From positions 79,676,389 to 79,740,388 of the forward strand of contig NC_068938.1 of assembly GCF_016801865.2 (NCBI RefSeq): a stretch of DNA of 64,000 bases. The letters run 5' to 3'. The stretch's first letter is position 1, and the number at the start of each line of letters is the position of its first letter. A model generated the notes under the pieces. It did no database searches, was not told the origin of the DNA, and saw nothing but the letters and a program-made list of their open reading frames with translations. The position numbers and the translations under genes are program-made. This DNA comes from Culex pipiens pallens. Taxonomy: Eukaryota > Arthropoda > Insecta > Diptera > Culicidae. Shown piece by piece: positions 46,606 to 58,113 of this stretch.

Positions 46606-47399
46606 CATACATAATTTTTTGTAACTTCGCAGAGAGTGTAGTAATGTTGTAAAAAAAACATAAGGTGTTTGCATGAATTTACGAGCCATAATTTCATGGT
46701 TTTTTTTAAGTGATGACTTCGACCATTTATGACCAAAGTTCTTGTAAAACTATTTCAAATGTTAGGCTGGACTTAATTAACTCTAAAACTTTTTTTGTGA
46801 AAATCAACACAAAAGTGGTTATTTTTCAGACCGCCCTAACACAGCGATGGCCAAACAAAGTAATACGGGTCTAATCATTTAGGCCAAATTTTAGCCTAAT
46901 CGAAGCATATTTATGTTTAAATTTCATATGGAACTGCTGAATTAAAATAATTTGATTTAAACTTTTTTTTTTCATAAGAATGAATTTCAATTCAACTTGT
47001 TTACCTTTAGATTTTTGGAAAAAGAAAAAATCGACCAAAGATCGGAAATAGAAACGGTAATTGTGCATGCGTTAGAAATGTGAGCATTACAAAATATCTT
47101 AATTGAAAATATCCCATTCCATTGAATAAAACATTTGGCTCATGATTCTTGCCATTGTCTAGTATCGTTGCGTTTTCTTCAGTATAGCCGAAAAAAACCA
47201 TCTTATTCACTTGTTCTGAAGCCAGTAATAATGTACATTTTTTCGATTTTTTCCAGTGCAACTTTTATTCTACGATAGTATTTGGCTTATGTTATCATAC
47301 CTTTTTAGATTTTCTATTTTTACAGTCACTTTTTCACTTTGCTTACACTTATTCTTGCTTAAATGTTTTGCTCTATATTAATATCGTAAACCTTTAAAT
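46606..47399. other. AT-rich region, parts repeat-derived
   Basis: Phrases such as CCGCCCTAACACAGCGATGGC near 46830 and ATACGGGTCTAATCATTTAGG near 46875 echo the CAGCAATTCCATTTG family in diverged form. The remainder is unassigned. Confidence 0.4.
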
Positions 47400-47420
47400 T
47401 GTAGAAAACGCTCAGGGGCA

Positions 47421-47842
47421 TAGCATAGCATTACGGGTCTGCACCACGCTGTAGGGGGTGCCACAATGGTCAATTCAATATTCTTAGACAATTTGATTGC
47501 TGCTAACGGTACATCCAAAAATATCAAAAAACGTATATTTCTACACTGTGCTCCAAGGCTACGCCCATACAGTCCCGTGTGGATTTGAGAGGGGATGTTT
47601 TTGTTGTTCACTAGTGGCAAAAGTGCAGGGAACCCATGCGACTTTTAAAAGTGATTGGAATATTTTTGGGAGGTTCGGAATGGGGGTCAAAGGAATTTCA
47701 TCGGGCCGATGAAAATGGTTGAATGCGTATTGTATTAAATGATTTGGATGTTTGTAATTGTAAATGTGAGTCTGTAGTGTATTATCTAATAAGCATATAG
47801 TTTTGTTATAATAATAAATAATAAATATAATAAATATAGTAC
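47421..47842 (+). mobile_element. Retroposon with 21-bp target duplication and A-rich tail
   Basis: A 21-bp sequence (TGTAGAAAACGCTCAGGGGC plus one A) occurs exactly at 47400-47420 and 47843-47863. The 422 bp between end in an AATAAT/AATAAA-rich tail (about 47807-47836), as expected for a retroposed copy in plus orientation. The 5' part (AGCATAGCATTACGGGTCTG) has no clear A and B box pair. It may be a 5'-truncated LINE, an unfamiliar SINE or a processed transcript; I do not recognise the body. Confidence 0.8.
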
Positions 47843-48240
47843 TGTAGAAAACGCTCAGGGGCAAAGTCACAAAAAATACTGCATACTTATTTTAAAATAA
47901 AATACAGAAAATTTTGGTGAAAACACAAATGCAAAGTTGACCCTAGAAAATGACATTTTTTAAAACATGCAACAAGTCAAAATTCCAACCTTAATATGTG
48001 TTTTTTTAATTTTAAGAATTCTTTGTTAGTGCTTTCGTTAATGGCTTCGATCTAAACAATCGACAAAAATCTATTTTTCAACCAATTTTCGAACTTTAAA
48101 ATGCATTGATAGAAGAACTTTTAAAATATTTTGAGAATTTCAGGGTTGGAAGTGTTACTTGTTTTATGTAACTTTGCCAATGTTTAAAAAAATTACATTT
48201 TTTTATGGGTCAGCTTTGGCTGTGGTTCTTACTAACATCT

Positions 48241-48309
48241 TCTTCTTCTTCTTCTTCTTCTTCTTCTTCTTCTTCTTCTTCTTCTTCTTCTTCTTCATCT
48301 TCTTCTTCT
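48241..48309. repeat. TTC microsatellite, left arm
   Basis: About 23 TTC/CTT triplets with one ATC interruption near 48297. Open frames across it give poly-Glu or poly-Ser and are artefacts. Confidence 0.9.
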
Positions 48310-48902
48310 GAATATATAACAAACAAGCTCTTCCCGGCAAACTTCGTCCTGCCCTTTTTGGTTTCGTGACGTTTCATGCTTGTTTGCTTATTCAGCCTCC
48401 TGTGATCAAAATTTGATTTTACGTATCTTTTCCCATACAATCTGCAGCTTTTCCGGAATCGGTTCCAGAGTGGCCAAAGTGTCAATTAGTTAGCGTAAGA
48501 ACCTTCCTTGGGCTTATACGAACCTAACGCAACAAAGAGCACCTCGATCCGACGCTCCGTATTGAACTGATTCGCGTTCGAACAAAACCGTCGAAATTTT
48601 TTATATATATAGATTTCGATGGTTTTGTTCGAACGCGAATCAGTTGAACACGGAACGTCGGATCGAGGCGCTTTTTGTTGCGTTAGGTTCGTGTAAGCCC
48701 AAGGAAGGTTTTTACGCCAACGATTTTACAACTTTGGCCACTCTGGAACCGTTTCCGGAAAATCTGCAGTTTTTATGGGAAAAGTTACGTAAAATCAAAT
48801 TTTGATCACAGGAGGCTGAATAAGCAAACAAGCATGAAACGTCAGGAAACCATAAAAGGGCAGGACGAAGTTTGCCGGGAAGAGCTTGTTTGTTATATAT
48901 TC

Positions 48903-48953
48903 AGAAGAAGAAGAAGAAGAAGAAGAAGAAGAAGAAGAAGAAGAAGAAGAAGA
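48903..48953. repeat. GAA microsatellite, right arm
   Basis: About 17 GAA triplets at the mirror position of the TTC run. It is shorter and its interruption is placed differently, indicating independent slippage of the two arms. Confidence 0.9.
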
Positions 48954-49171
48954 TGTTAGTAAGAACCACAGCCAAAGCTGACCCATAAAAAAATGTCATT
49001 TTTTTAAACATTGGCAAAGTTACATAAAACAAGTAACACTTCCAACCCTGAAATTCTCAAAATATTTTAAAAGTTCTTCTATCAATGCATTTTAAAGTTC
49101 GAAAATTGGTTGAAAAATAGATTTTTGTCGATTGTTTAGATCGAAGCCATTAACGAAAGCACTAACAAAGA

Positions 49172-50643
49172 AACGAAAAAAGGCAGGACGAAGTTTGTCG
49201 GGTAAGGCTTGTTTCCTATATTTTAAGTAAAAATAAGTGTGCAGTAATTTTTGTAATGTCCCAGACTATGCCTCTAAGCATTTTTGAACTGTATAAATGA
49301 TAATGGTTTCATTCTAAAGTAAAAAATGTAAAAAACATGCAAAAATGGATTACGCCCAGAAAATTTGGGATTTTTGGAATATAAAGTTTATTACATTATG
49401 TCGGCTGTTTTTGTTTAAAGTCTCTTTCAATTCAAAACAAAAAAAAACTATTTTTATTAACTCAAACTGGTATGAAAATAATGTGATTGAATTGTTTAAA
49501 AAAAAACAAGATTTCAAATTATTATCTACGACATCGCTGGGAGGCTGTTTGCACTCTCGCTGATTGAAGTGCATTTTCCACCGTCATTTCCTGTAATTTC
49601 AATTTATTCATAATCAAACATATGCGCCGTCACTTTCTGCCAGATTTTCAGCAAGAGCCCTCGGGTGAAATAAAAAGCGCAACATAAACCCCTAATAACT
49701 CTTATCGAAACCCCTCAAATCTGACTACTGAAAAGGCTGCTATGGTTATGGTTAGGGGAGTGCAACTAAAATAATGTGACTAGTGTGTGGTGTACCATCA
49801 TCAGCATGAAAAGCAGCAGCAGAAACCTCGCAAATGTAAACATTATATGACCGCATCATTGGGTGCAATAACTTATGAATAAATTTGCCCGTAATAACAA
49901 TAATCAACAAAGTATCATCGTCATCGTGCGGGGCGAATCAGTAGCAAGCAGTGCAGCATCGTTATCGTTGACCCGGGACGAACCGGCAAAGGCTCGAACC
50001 TTGAAGAGACATTAATGCCTAGCGAGAAGGAACCCGAGTGGAAAATGAGGGGATTTTCAGCTTGGAAAGTGAAAAGAAGGAAGAAAAAGATGAATAAATT
50101 TTCATGCGAAAAGGAAAATATTTTCCTTCAAACAAAGGGAAATTTTCATTCGTTCTTTGGATGAACGTATAGCAAGACAGTGCAGCAAAGAAGGTTCCTC
50201 GAGTTTCAGCGTCGAAAGCCTCACTATAGTTTTCCTCCTTGTGGATACGACAGGGGTGGATTAACGTTGAGGGCGCGAAATCATTGTACAAGTCACGCTG
50301 CTTTCGGGACTGAATTACGTGAATGGTTATTATAGGGTGGTATTCATTGTCAAGTCAAAAATGAAAATTGTAATATATGTAGATAAAAAAGTACATAACC
50401 AAAAAACATAGAACCTACCATTAATGCCAAAACAATGCCAAATTTCTTAATTAATAACAAAAGTACAATAAATAACGCAAACGCAGCACTTTGTTAATTT
50501 TTTTTTTAAAAAGTTCATGATTTAAGTAATGCTTAGTGGATATCAGGAATTCTAAATTGTAAATAATTTAAACCAACTCTATGATTGTATCCAGTACTAA
50601 GTATTACTTCATACCGTCCTTATCAATTACCACCTCTTCACTG
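49172..50643. other. Spacer with a repeat remnant at its left edge
   Basis: 49180-49345 contains GGCAGGACGAAGTTTGTCGG (an echo of the inverted-repeat arm) and a stretch resembling 33070-33195. From 49560 to 50300 the sequence is GC-richer and unique-looking. No gene was recognised. Confidence 0.4.
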
Positions 50644-50900
50644 AGTCCGCACACCCAGAACTGGGCATCGGCATACGAGAGAATAAAGAGCACGATTCGG
50701 TAGTAAAATGGTACTGTTTGCGGACGGAGAGGATAAATCCTGAAATTGCCGTGAGTACTTTACTGATGGGTTCATTTTCCAAAAAAGTTCATCTATCAAA
50801 AAAAAAGTACCGGTACCGAGATTCGAACCCAAGACCTTCGGCTTATTGAACCGTGCCTTTGCCGTATAGGCCACCATGTTTCGGTGACTAAGTGGTGGTC
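50644..50900 (-). mobile_element. tRNA-derived SINE, second copy of the 42572 family
   Basis: In minus orientation it reads TTAGTCACCGAAACATGG, an A-box-like TGGTGGCCTATACGG, a B box GGGTTCGAATCTC (complement of 50818-50830), a T-rich link, GATGAACTTTTTTGG and an end near CAGTTCTGGGTGTGC. This order matches 42572-42823. Confidence 0.75.
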
Positions 50901-52358
50901 ATTTGTCCATATAAGCCACTCAATAGGATAAACTCGTCAATGAACGAATGAACACGCGAGAGGTTTTTACTCACGCAAAATAGTACTTTCCTCACGTTTC
51001 TTTTCGGGAGGACTTTCCCCTCGTTCTTTAACTTTGGGTGCAGAAAAACCCTCCACCCACCCAAAGTCAACCCTTAGACCCTCGAACGAGATGAGACGAA
51101 TCGCCCTCTCTTCCACCCCAAAATGCACTCCTGAAAATGTGGTTGTTGTTTTTCTCAATCCACAAAGTTGAAATGTATCCTACAGTACCCACTCCTTCAG
51201 GGAACCCTCCACGTCACTCTAATAGTTTTACGAGGCCATATGGCTCTCCTGGGCATTAAATTGATTTTTATATAATTTTCCCGAAATCACCGGAGAGAGA
51301 GAGAGATGGCTTTGGGTTCTGGGATGTCGCACAGGACATGGTGTTACTGCAACCCCCCGAGAAAAATTCATTGCATTTCTCACTGAGTGAACCGTAACCA
51401 AAAAAACACAACATAGAAATACCTTTCGGGGTGAAGGGAGGGAAGAGTTCGGAGATCCTCCGGAGAATTCCGGGCACAGTAGATTAAAATCGCACCACCG
51501 CAGCGCAAACTGCGTGTCTGGTCGGATTGCTGTGCAATACCGTTCAGTGGGGGTAACTATGGGCAATTTGACGATTTTTACACACACAAAAATGAGTTCG
51601 TCTTATTTCACCCCAGTTGACGGTACAGTGCGATGTTATCCTTAGTGGAGGGTGTTTTTAATCAGGATTGATTGATTTTTATTCGTCGTCGTCGACGTCG
51701 CGCGATGCGCTGTTTTTCGCCGTCCACGTTCCGCTGGGTTGAACACCGGGACTTGGTGTAAATTCTTCCACGCGAGGGGAAAGTCATTAGTTTGTGGAGG
51801 GATACGGTGATTACGAGCGTTGCTGATGATCACAGCTGATGATGATGACGACGTTGGAGAGGAGTTTTATTGCCACCATCAGGACACTGCCAGTTGCACC
51901 CCTTGTGTTGAGTTTGGTTGGTTTGAGGCTGGATTTACACTTTTGGGTAATAACCGAAACGAACGAGGACCCGACTGTTCTGCAGCAGGGTTCCAAACAA
52001 GAGCGACCAAACCGGGGTTGATCCAGTTGAGCCACACAGTTGGTCTCGCGAGAGTAGGGGTTACAATGACGTTATTAGTTGATTACATTACATATTATCG
52101 TGATTATCACTATCGAACAGTTGTTGCTGGTGACTTTTTGGGGTTAGTTCAAACGTGGTGCGAGTTATTTTTTCTTCTACTGAATGTACCTAGTGATAGA
52201 TAAATGTCGAGCATCAACAGTATCCTGAAAATGTTAACCATCAACAGAAGCATCTTTTCAAAAGGATATAATCTTGCTTGAAAACGTCAAAGGTTACCTC
52301 CTACTGAAAAGTTTTCTTAGATTTGTTAACGGAACTTTCCAATGAAAAAAGATAAACA
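50901..52358. other. Single-copy-looking region
   Basis: GC-richer sequence, including a short GA run (51293-51305), GTCGTCGTCGACGTCG at about 51684, and a patch near 51800-52080. Opposing open frames (51820-52203 plus, 51811-52035 minus) overlap and have no known domain. Confidence 0.35.
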
Positions 52359-52731
52359 GTCCAGACTCGATTATCCGTAGGTTTTGGAAAAATTCACTTG
52401 GGATATTCGAATCAGAAAAAGTTTGTTTTTTCATTGTCTTATTTTCCAAGACAGCTCTAAAGTGATTTAGCATTTTTAAATCCGAAACGGTGGTCAAAAT
52501 TGGGTTCCTTGGCCGAAATAATTAAACCTGTTTTTTTGTTATGCCATAAGGGTGACCTACGTCGTGTTAGGGTTGTCCGAAAAATGGTAAGTTTCGACGG
52601 TTTTTGCAAAAAACACATTTTTCAAAAAAATATAACTCCGCGTCATTTCATCCTAATTTAGCTGCCTTGGACGCCTACACTGCCTTCCCTTTACTAAGCA
52701 ACTGATTGCAGAAGGGAAAAGATCACCAGTT

Positions 52732-53476
52732 CGTCGCTGTCGTGCTATCTTGTCGTATGTCGATTTTGGGCCAAATTGAGTTAAAGACGCCATTTTGTGC
52801 AGCTCACAATGCCTCACCTTTTGACCTTTACAGGTCCCCAAAGTTCGGTTCATTTTTGTCACTATCCATATGAAATAAGTTTCAGTTTTGTCGTGCCAGC
52901 TTGACACAGCCTGAAAATTGATGTAAGGGTGACAATTGGGTTCTAAAATGAAGTTTAGTACAATGACCCTTTGAACGACCGCAAAGGATTTAAAATGGAT
53001 TTTTAATTGAATTTTAAAAAAATTACTTCACGGTCCTTCTTGACAGAAAAGGTCCTACTTGACAGCTCGTTCCGAGGATACCATAGTTGATCCATGGAAA
53101 AATGTTGTCTTGTCAATTTTTTTTTTGCATTAAAATGAAAAAAAAAGTGATCAGCAATGGGTTTTAACCGTGTTCTTACCGTTGTACATAAAAATTGACA
53201 TAGGGCTTTAGTACCCAATTGGCCAAAGAGATTTCATGTCAAATCGCTTTTGACTCAAGCACGAGCTCGACTAACGTAAACAATTATATTTCGGGACTCC
53301 AGCAACCAAAATCAACCAAACTTCGGGGCAATGCACAGAATGGTCAACCAAACAAAACGTATTTGTTATTGTTTACATTGCGTGCTCTTGTTTTTTGTTC
53401 ATTCAAGGACAAACATTAAAACGCACTTTTGTCGGAACGTCAAAAAGCGACGTACGACGAGTTAGCACGACGACGT
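52732..53476. mobile_element. GTCGTGCTA foldback element, copy C
   Basis: The ends CGTCGCTGTCGTGCTATC and the inverse TAGCACGACGACG bracket 745 bp. It shares AATGCCTCACCTTTTGACC and GTTTACATTGCGTGCTC with copy B but holds extra sequence at about 52850-53210. Confidence 0.7.
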
Positions 53477-53726
53477 CGAGTTGTGTTGGTCTGAGCCGGG
53501 ATTTGAAACTCGTTCTACCGTTTACAAAGTGGAAATGTTACCAACGTGGCGTGGAGTTATGTTTTTTTGAAAAATATGGTTTTTCGAAAATCGACGAAAA
53601 TGGCAATTTTTCAAACCACCCTAACATGGCGTAGGTCACCCTAATGGCATAACAAAAAAATACGGGTTTAATTATTTTGGCCATGGAACGCCATAAATTT
53701 TTGTTTAGCCCGATTGGAGAACTTTT

Positions 53727-54297
53727 GTGTGTGTGTGTGTGTGGTCCAATCCAATACCCGCTAACCGGTAGCGAAATTATGGGAAAGTATAATTTGTATC
53801 AGACTGTGTATATGCCGAATGCTGATACAGCTTATCTCAGTCCCGGGTATTAGGTGGTGACAGCCCTCGCGCTGCTTCCAACGACCCATTTCAGAATGAC
53901 AGAGCTCCTTGCGGTCCAATTCCGAGGTCGCTGGGCATTGTTCGGCCCCGCCTAAACATAGAAGCAAACATCTGAAGGAAACTCGATCTATATTTAGACT
54001 TCCAATCCCCTCAGGCAAATCAGGGATCAGCGCGTATTTAATATGAGAAGATAACATGTTTCAACATTACGGATCAATTCACTGCTGGAGTGTAAACCTT
54101 CTGATGGCCGACTGCTTAGCGTCCCAGACCACCAATCCTAAGGTGTGAGTTCGAATCCCACCTGATTCATTTTCGTTTTTGTTCATATTCAAAGTTCAAA
54201 TTCCTGATTCCAAATTTCAAAGGTACCGACCGGGATTTGATCCCTGAACCTTCTGCTTGGGAGACAGAAGCCGTAACCATTAAGCCACGGAGCCGGT
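53727..54297 (-). mobile_element. SINE with two converging tRNA-like modules, 23-bp target duplication
   Basis: A 23-bp duplication (beginning TTTAGCCCGATTGG) is exact at 53704-53726 and 54298-54320. In minus orientation the unit starts with a tRNA-like head (54222-54294) with a 5-bp anticodon stem around CTCCCAA, which would be a Gly(CCC) anticodon, and a B box GGGATCAAATCCC. After ~55 bp comes a second tRNA-like module in the opposite orientation (about 54098-54168, plus strand, B box GAGTTCGAATCCC). A ~370-bp body and a (CA)n tail (GT run at 53727-53743) follow. Confidence 0.88.
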
Positions 54298-54345
54298 TTT
54301 AGCCCGATTGGAGAACTTTTATCGCAAAATCATGCTGTTTTCTCA

Positions 54346-54700
54346 CAAATAATTGCTGTTTAGGGAAAAGTATATGGTAACTTAATAGGCTATCAAACAT
54401 ATGAGTTTGGCTAAAATGGATTGCAGAACTTGAAAATGATGCACAAAGTAAGAAATAGAATATTACGAAAAAAATTATGGTTTATGTTCATGTCATGTGT
54501 TTCAAAGTCCTACAGACCTTCGGATAATCGAGACTTTAGATAATGCGTAGGGCTAATGATTTCACGCGGTCTCAGCTAATCGTCCCACTTTTTCTTATCG
54601 AAGCATGCTGGAGAGAGAAAGTGATGACAACACGACGCCGCGTAAAATCACTAGTCCTAATAATGCGAAATAAAGCACACGAAATAGACAGAGTTGTTGC
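54346..54700. other. Remainder of the nest and spacer
   Basis: It contains the right part of the nested elements (to 54536) and a short unassigned stretch with a 70-codon frame (54543-54755) that has no domain. Confidence 0.35.
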
Positions 54701-54912
54701 TACACAGAAAAAAAACTGTGAATCTACTCGACATGGAAAAAAGAATCACATGTAAACTCAGTTGATGTCAAGTTAAGATTCGACGTAAAAGGTTAAATCA
54801 CACGTAAAATCATGGTTTTACATATAATTTGTTGCAAATTAACATCAAGTTGCATTCACACTTATATTTTTGTTACATGATGCAACTTTCGGAAATATTT
54901 TTTGTGTGTGTA
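54701..54912. mobile_element. TACACAG MITE, second copy
   Basis: It begins TACACAGAAAAAAAACTGTG and ends TTTTTTGTGTGTGTA. The interior has repeated ATCACACGTAAA, CATGTAAA and CATCAAGTTGCA-like words in both orientations. The termini match 23140-23370. Confidence 0.65.
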
Positions 54913-55051
54913 GTGGGCGCAATGTAAACCTAGTAATGGCCTGCTAAGACATCACGTTTCCGATATCATTGTAATTTAAAATTATTTGGTAGATCAACTT
55001 CGTGTGCTTTATTTTGCAAAATCAAACCGTTGTGAGGTAAAATATCATTGA

Positions 55052-55194
55052 AGTTTTTTTTTACAGGTCCAATAAACCAAATTTTCTGTATTTATTTTTG
55101 GGTGTTTTTGAAACCGCCTCGAGTCAGGGGTATTAAAAAACACACAAAAAGCAAAAACAGAAAATTTGGTTTATTGGACCTTTTCAAAAAAACT
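55052..55194. mobile_element. AAGGTCCAATAAAC palindromic MITE
   Basis: Left AGGTCCAATAAACCAAATTT and its inverse on the right give arms of about 35-45 bp around a GC-richer centre (CCGCCTCGAG). The T-rich outer ends match the style of 14848-14993. Confidence 0.75.
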
Positions 55195-58091
55195 CCAGAT
55201 CTGTTCCTCGTCAATGGTTTACTTCAGTTTGAGGTTTTCATTGATTTTTATGTAAAAATGGATTTCTGTTAATTATCGATAGATGAACGTTTCCTCCAAG
55301 TTTGTTCCAAATCGTTGAATGTCGATGCCAAAAGCGCACCCACTTGACATGTCCAAAAAAATAAACAAACGTTAGAAATGCCTCCAATAAGTACAATTTC
55401 ATAAAATAGCTTATTTGTGATTCTACTGCATACTAAATGACCACAAAATCAAACATAATAAAATCGATATATTGACACATCAATTAGACACATTAGCCAA
55501 CGTCAAACCACTTCACCGGAGGCAATTTATGAATGAATTCGTAAAAAAAGAAACGTTCAAAACCTCCCACAGGAAAATCATTCTAAAAAACCAGGAAGTT
55601 TACCCATTCTCATGTACCTGCCCGGCAAACCCTTAGTTTTATGTTTATGCTAAAACAAAGTTATTATCGCCACTTTCGAGAGACTTTTAGCTTTAAAGTC
55701 GTCGTCCCCGGAAGTCGCCACATCAGGCCCAGGCGCCATCCAATCCCAGCAGGATATTGAACCTGTACCGCAAAAAATCCGAAAACGGTTCGTTTTTTTC
55801 TTATTCTACGACTATTTGCCTATCACCTTTGCGTGTTTTATTATCTTTTTCCTTCTTCAGCGAGTTACGTCCTGTGTGAGTCCTTCGTTGCCGACCTTCG
55901 TAGTTTCCTGTACCGCACAGAGAGGTATCGTACCGGTTGTGTATTGAGTTGCTCCAATTCTAGGTCAAGTACCAATTTGGTGAATGAATATTGTCTCTAC
56001 TCTTCAGGGCTGTGTCCTGTCTCCGTTTCGTCATGCTTTTTATCGCTGCGTCCTCTTCAAGTGGAAGTCTCCAACTGGGTTGTCCTGGATGTTTTCCTGA
56101 GGACACTTTTCGTTTCAGCAAACGAAGAAGATCCCGAAGGCAGCTGAAGAAGGACACAAATTACCGGCTGCCAGGCCCAAGGGACAGACCATGAAGTGTG
56201 CATTCCGTGTAATCTCCTGGGATGGTCCTGCTGCACTTCTGTGCGATTTATATGTCCCTTGTATCGCCTTCGATAAGGACTGCTGGCAGCAGCGGGATGA
56301 CAAGGGACAAGGGTTTAGCAGATAGAGTCATTCATAGCGTTGTGTTGCGTCAAATCCGGTAGCAATGTGAGTGACTGTGAATGCTCTCAATGGAGGAGGG
56401 ATTGGAATGCGGTTGGTCCAGATTTGAACAGGCCCAGAATGGTATCTTGTTGGTTGGTTGATTGATAACCTGAAAGCTGGGAGGTATTTTTCAATATAAG
56501 ATAAACATAAGTTTTGGATCACCATTATATTTTTTTACTAAATTGTTATTTACTTTATTTTAATTTAAAATAATCCAACTTCATAGTTTGACTCAATTGA
56601 GTTCTCGAGCTAGATTGTCACGACCGTGAAGAAAAATTAACAAATTCTGTGAAGAATCTCCGGAATGCCACATAAATTCTCAACTTTCCCCAGTTTGGTG
56701 CCAACTTTCGATGACGGGCGCCAACTGGACCACATAAGCTCCAGTAATCATACTTACATTATTAGCCGCCTGATCAGCCTATAAGCTTAAGGAATTCCGT
56801 TTGCTCATCCTCCCAAAACTGACAGTGCCACATTTTGATATGCTTTTTTTCCCGCTCCTACTCTCCTGTGGCAGACCAACATAATCGTCTTTCCGGCGGC
56901 GTCTGACTTGTCATTCTGGCGTCCAAAGAACAAAAAAAGCCGGTGGCGGCACTGCATCAAGGTGATAAAGACGGTGACGCCACCCCAGAAAAAGAAGGCT
57001 TTTCTGGGGGGAGACGCGTGAAAATGGCTCCAAAAACTTGGAGACAAGGAGCATAAAATATGCGTGATTCCAGACGGTGGGTGCCCTTTACAGGAATTCC
57101 AGTCGTTTAACTGGACCACGTTTTCAAACGGCTCCAGATTAGCCGGTGGGCGCCACCGATTATTACGTGTCGAGGGTTCCCAGTCTCCCAGTAAAGCGGT
57201 GTATGCACTTCGGAAGGAATTGGTCAAGAAAAATTTTAAATGAGCAGCAGCGGCAGCGAAAGCAAGCCAGAGAGGGTGAAGAAAAGCCCCAAGAAAACGC
57301 TCCTTCTCTTTTGTTCTGCTGTTTGTAAAGCTGTTTCTTGACCCCTTTTCTTCCGATCTCCATACTAGCCTTAAGCATTTACATATATCCGAACGTAACT
57401 CTTAACAAAATTTTATGGATTTTAAATCTTTGGTTTGAGTTTCTCTCGCAGTGACGGTACCAACCGTCATCGCAAAACAGCTGATACCCTCAAACTGTGA
57501 CATTCCCAAAATGGTCTTCAGATTCGTATCTACCAAAAACAAACATCCATAAAAAATGAAAAGAGTCGGTTCAACTGTGTGAGTTGACAGATAATTATCG
57601 GAAAGTGACAGTTCACATTTAAAAAATGCAATTTTCACAGAACCATAATTCAAAAAACATTCGTTCTCGGAAATCTCACGAAACGTGATTTTTTTTGAAT
57701 TTTTTACCGTGAACTGGGGTGAGATTGACCGCCACGGGGAACTTCGTTCAAAGTATATTTAAATTATCTCATGAAGTAGTTTTCAACCATTTTTAAAAAA
57801 GTATTAAAAGTTTGTTAACTCTTATTAAGAAAACATTGCTAATTATGATTGTTTTAATCCTTTCGAATCTGAAAATGGACTGCATTAGAGGAAAATGGGG
57901 CAAGTGTGACAAGCTAAGGAAATGATGCTCGTTAAAACCCATTTAAAACGTTAAAAAATCTGTCGGATTTTTTGATAAATATCTTATTCCAGATCCTGAC
58001 TTAGACTTTGATTGAACAAGTTTCTAAAAAATCCAGTTTTTCACGATAAAAATTAGATTTTAAAATTATTGATTTTCAGTACTTTCTACTC
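55195..58091. other. Mostly single-copy-looking region
   Basis: GC-richer patches at 55600-56310 and 56680-57340. Many overlapping short frames occur on both strands (for example 55833-56147 plus, 56805-57227 minus), none with a recognisable domain. From 57660 AT-rich sequence with GGGGTGAGATTGACCGCC and GGGGCAAGTGTGAC phrases looks repeat-derived and resumes after the SINE at 58950. Confidence 0.35.
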
Positions 58092-58113
58092 AACTAGTAA
58101 GGCAAACGAACAA

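Larger units (their letters stand above)
48020..49171. repeat. 1.15-kb inverted repeat with mirrored microsatellites
   Basis: The left arm begins TCTTTGTTAGTGCTTTCG at 48020 and the right arm ends with its reverse complement at 49171. The axis is near 48595 in an AT stretch bordered by TCGAAA/TTTCGA, and the spacer is almost nil. Arms share TTCCCGGCAAACTTCGTCC and TTGTTCGAACGCGAATC and differ by scattered substitutions, so the structure is older than the 30197-32516 palindrome. Confidence 0.9.
52500..54345. mobile_element. CAGCAATTCCATTTG-family fragments, second level
   Basis: GGGTTCCTTGGCCGAAATAA and GGTGACCTACGTCGTG on the left (52500-52660) are matched in inverse on the right (53615-53726, continuing after the SINE at 54298). 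The extreme termini of the family are not preserved. Confidence 0.55.
52359..54536. mobile_element. Outer element of a four-level nest
   Basis: The left end CAGTCCAGACTCGATTATCC and the right end GGATAATCGAGACT (inverse) form short TIRs of a type common in mosquitoes (recollection). Everything between is occupied by later insertions: the CAGCAATTCC family, the GTCGTGCTA foldback and a SINE. Confidence 0.6.

Noticed and set aside
48210..48986. Poly-Glu and poly-Ser proteins from open frames over the TTC/GAA runs
   Set aside because: Triplet microsatellites keep frames open by composition; both frames mirror each other in an inverted repeat.
55833..56303. Coding exon after the CCTTCTTCAG acceptor-like site
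   Set aside because: Opposing frames of similar length overlap, no known domain is visible, and no matching donor was convincing.
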